A stretch of 12,126 bases of DNA from Patescibacteria group bacterium UBA910 (GTDB lineage: Bacteria > Patescibacteriota > Minisyncoccia > Phycocordibacterales > DATDWN01). This document shows, piece by piece, positions 11,627 through 12,126 of this stretch. Each line of letters opens with the position of its first letter. The stretch's first letter is position 1. The translations under genes and the position numbers were made by a program. The stretch is from the NCBI GenBank assembly GCA_002294445.1, contig DBEI01000044.1, positions 1-12,126 of the forward strand, written 5' to 3'. Below the pieces are notes generated by a model. It was not told where the DNA came from, did not search any database, and worked only from the letters and a program-made list of their open reading frames with translations.

Positions 11627-12126
11627 ATGGAAAAGAGGTTTGTCTCATTGTATAAGACAGAGGTTGATGCGGTATTCCGTTATTGTCTGATCCGTACATC
11701 TTCTCGGGAAATTGCGCTTGATATTTCTCAAGAAGTTTTTATGCGTTTCTGGGATGCACTTATGCAAAAAAAAGTTATAGAAAATGATAAGGCGTTTTTA
11801 TTTGCGATTGCACGTAACCTTGTCATTGATTGGTATAGAAAGAAAAAGAGTGTATCGCTCGATACCTTGAGTGAATCACATGAAGGTGAGGAGAAAGATT
11901 TACTTGATTCATTGGTACTTGAGGGAGATGGGCAGGTACAACAGGAACTGGATGCAGAAGGGCGGTATGTCATAGGAAAAATACAAGAACTTGAGCCACA
12001 ATATCAGCAGTTACTTTATTTGCGTTTTGTAGAGGATATGAAGCCAAAAGAGATCGCCGAGGTGCTTAGAGAATCCGTAAATGTAGTATCGGTACGTATC
12101 AATCGTGCGGTAGAAAAATTAAGAAA
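11627..12126 (+). CDS. ECF-type RNA polymerase sigma factor (partial, runs off right edge)
   Basis: An open frame from ATG 11627 to the window end (166 codons plus two bases, no stop). Region sigma-2 covers about 12-75, with DISQEVFMRFWDAL (32-45) and AFLFAIARNLVIDWYRKKK (56-74), the core-binding and -10 recognition helices. After an acidic linker (80-110), region sigma-4 starts at about 113: IQELEPQYQQLLYLRFVEDMKPKEIAEVL forms the helix-turn-helix with its continuation VNVVSVRINRAVEKLR. The order and size are those of a group 4 (extracytoplasmic function) sigma factor with no region 3. Little is probably missing beyond the C-terminal tail. No Shine-Dalgarno site is present. It is divergent from a secreted Fn3 protein and both have matching ECF-type promoters, so autoregulation is likely. 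An anti-sigma gene, if any, would lie to the right. Confidence 0.88.
   Translation, partial: MEKRFVSLYKTEVDAVFRYCLIRTSSREIALDISQEVFMRFWDALMQKKVIENDKAFLFAIARNLVIDWYRKKKSVSLDTLSESHEGEEKDLLDSLVLEGDGQVQQELDAEGRYVIGKIQELEPQYQQLLYLRFVEDMKPKEIAEVLRESVNVVSVRINRAVEKLR

Noticed and set aside
11728..11973. 81-aa minus-strand frame opposite the sigma factor
   Set aside because: Ser/Cys-rich shadow of the sigma factor's coding frame; the plus-strand frame has clear sigma-2 and sigma-4 regions.
1..12126. CRISPR array or insertion sequence
   Set aside because: No regularly spaced repeats, no cas genes and no transposase-like frame were seen.

Overview
The window reads as a stretch of chromosome from a small-genome candidate-phyla (Patescibacteria/CPR, Parcubacteria-like) bacterium. 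This is inferred from overall style, not from a marker gene: AT-leaning composition, genes without Shine-Dalgarno sites that begin right after a -10 box, tRNA genes without encoded CCA, a shortened release factor 2, and a VanW protein plus a secreted fibronectin-like protein. RF2 is present and vanW ends in TGA, so UGA is a stop codon here; the UGA-to-Gly codes of Gracilibacteria/SR1 are excluded.

Layout. 1-128: a highly structured stretch ending like the 3' end of a tRNA or tmRNA. 129-201: tRNA-Thr(CGT), followed after 8 nt by a membrane-anchored FAM173-type methyltransferase. 797-3335: the conserved block prfB-ftsE-ftsX (translation termination, then the FtsEX division ABC complex), closed by a terminator. 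3494-5149: pyrG (CTP synthase). 5150-5645: a gene-poor stretch with a long AT-rich hairpin, tRNA-Gln(CTG), a perfect 18-bp palindrome, a terminator and a consensus promoter. 5646-8846: an accessory-looking run of single genes on both strands, each with its own promoter and most with a terminator: a class I methyltransferase, a DUF925-type nucleotidyltransferase, a divergent ClpP (minus), a multi-spanning membrane protein and a 106-aa orphan (minus). 8935-10518: a VanW-family envelope protein and PurN. 10570-12126: a secreted two-Fn3-domain protein (minus) divergent from an ECF sigma factor that runs off the right edge.

The most interesting part is the 160-nt space between the last two genes. 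It holds two copies of one bipartite element, TGTAAG-N16-CGTCT, pointing outward, one towards each gene. The spacing is identical and matches ECF-type promoters. The simplest reading is a self-regulating ECF sigma factor that also switches on a secreted surface protein, whose mRNA would start with a stem-loop. The sigma gene has no stop codon inside the window.

The window also shows two styles of gene start. prfB, the DUF925 gene, the membrane protein and vanW (with ftsE as a -35-bearing variant) start 6-7 nt after a -10 box, usually an extended one, and should give leaderless mRNAs. By contrast the 5646 methyltransferase and clpP have TTGACA-type promoters and a Shine-Dalgarno site, and the 106-aa gene has a TTGACA-type promoter with a very short leader.
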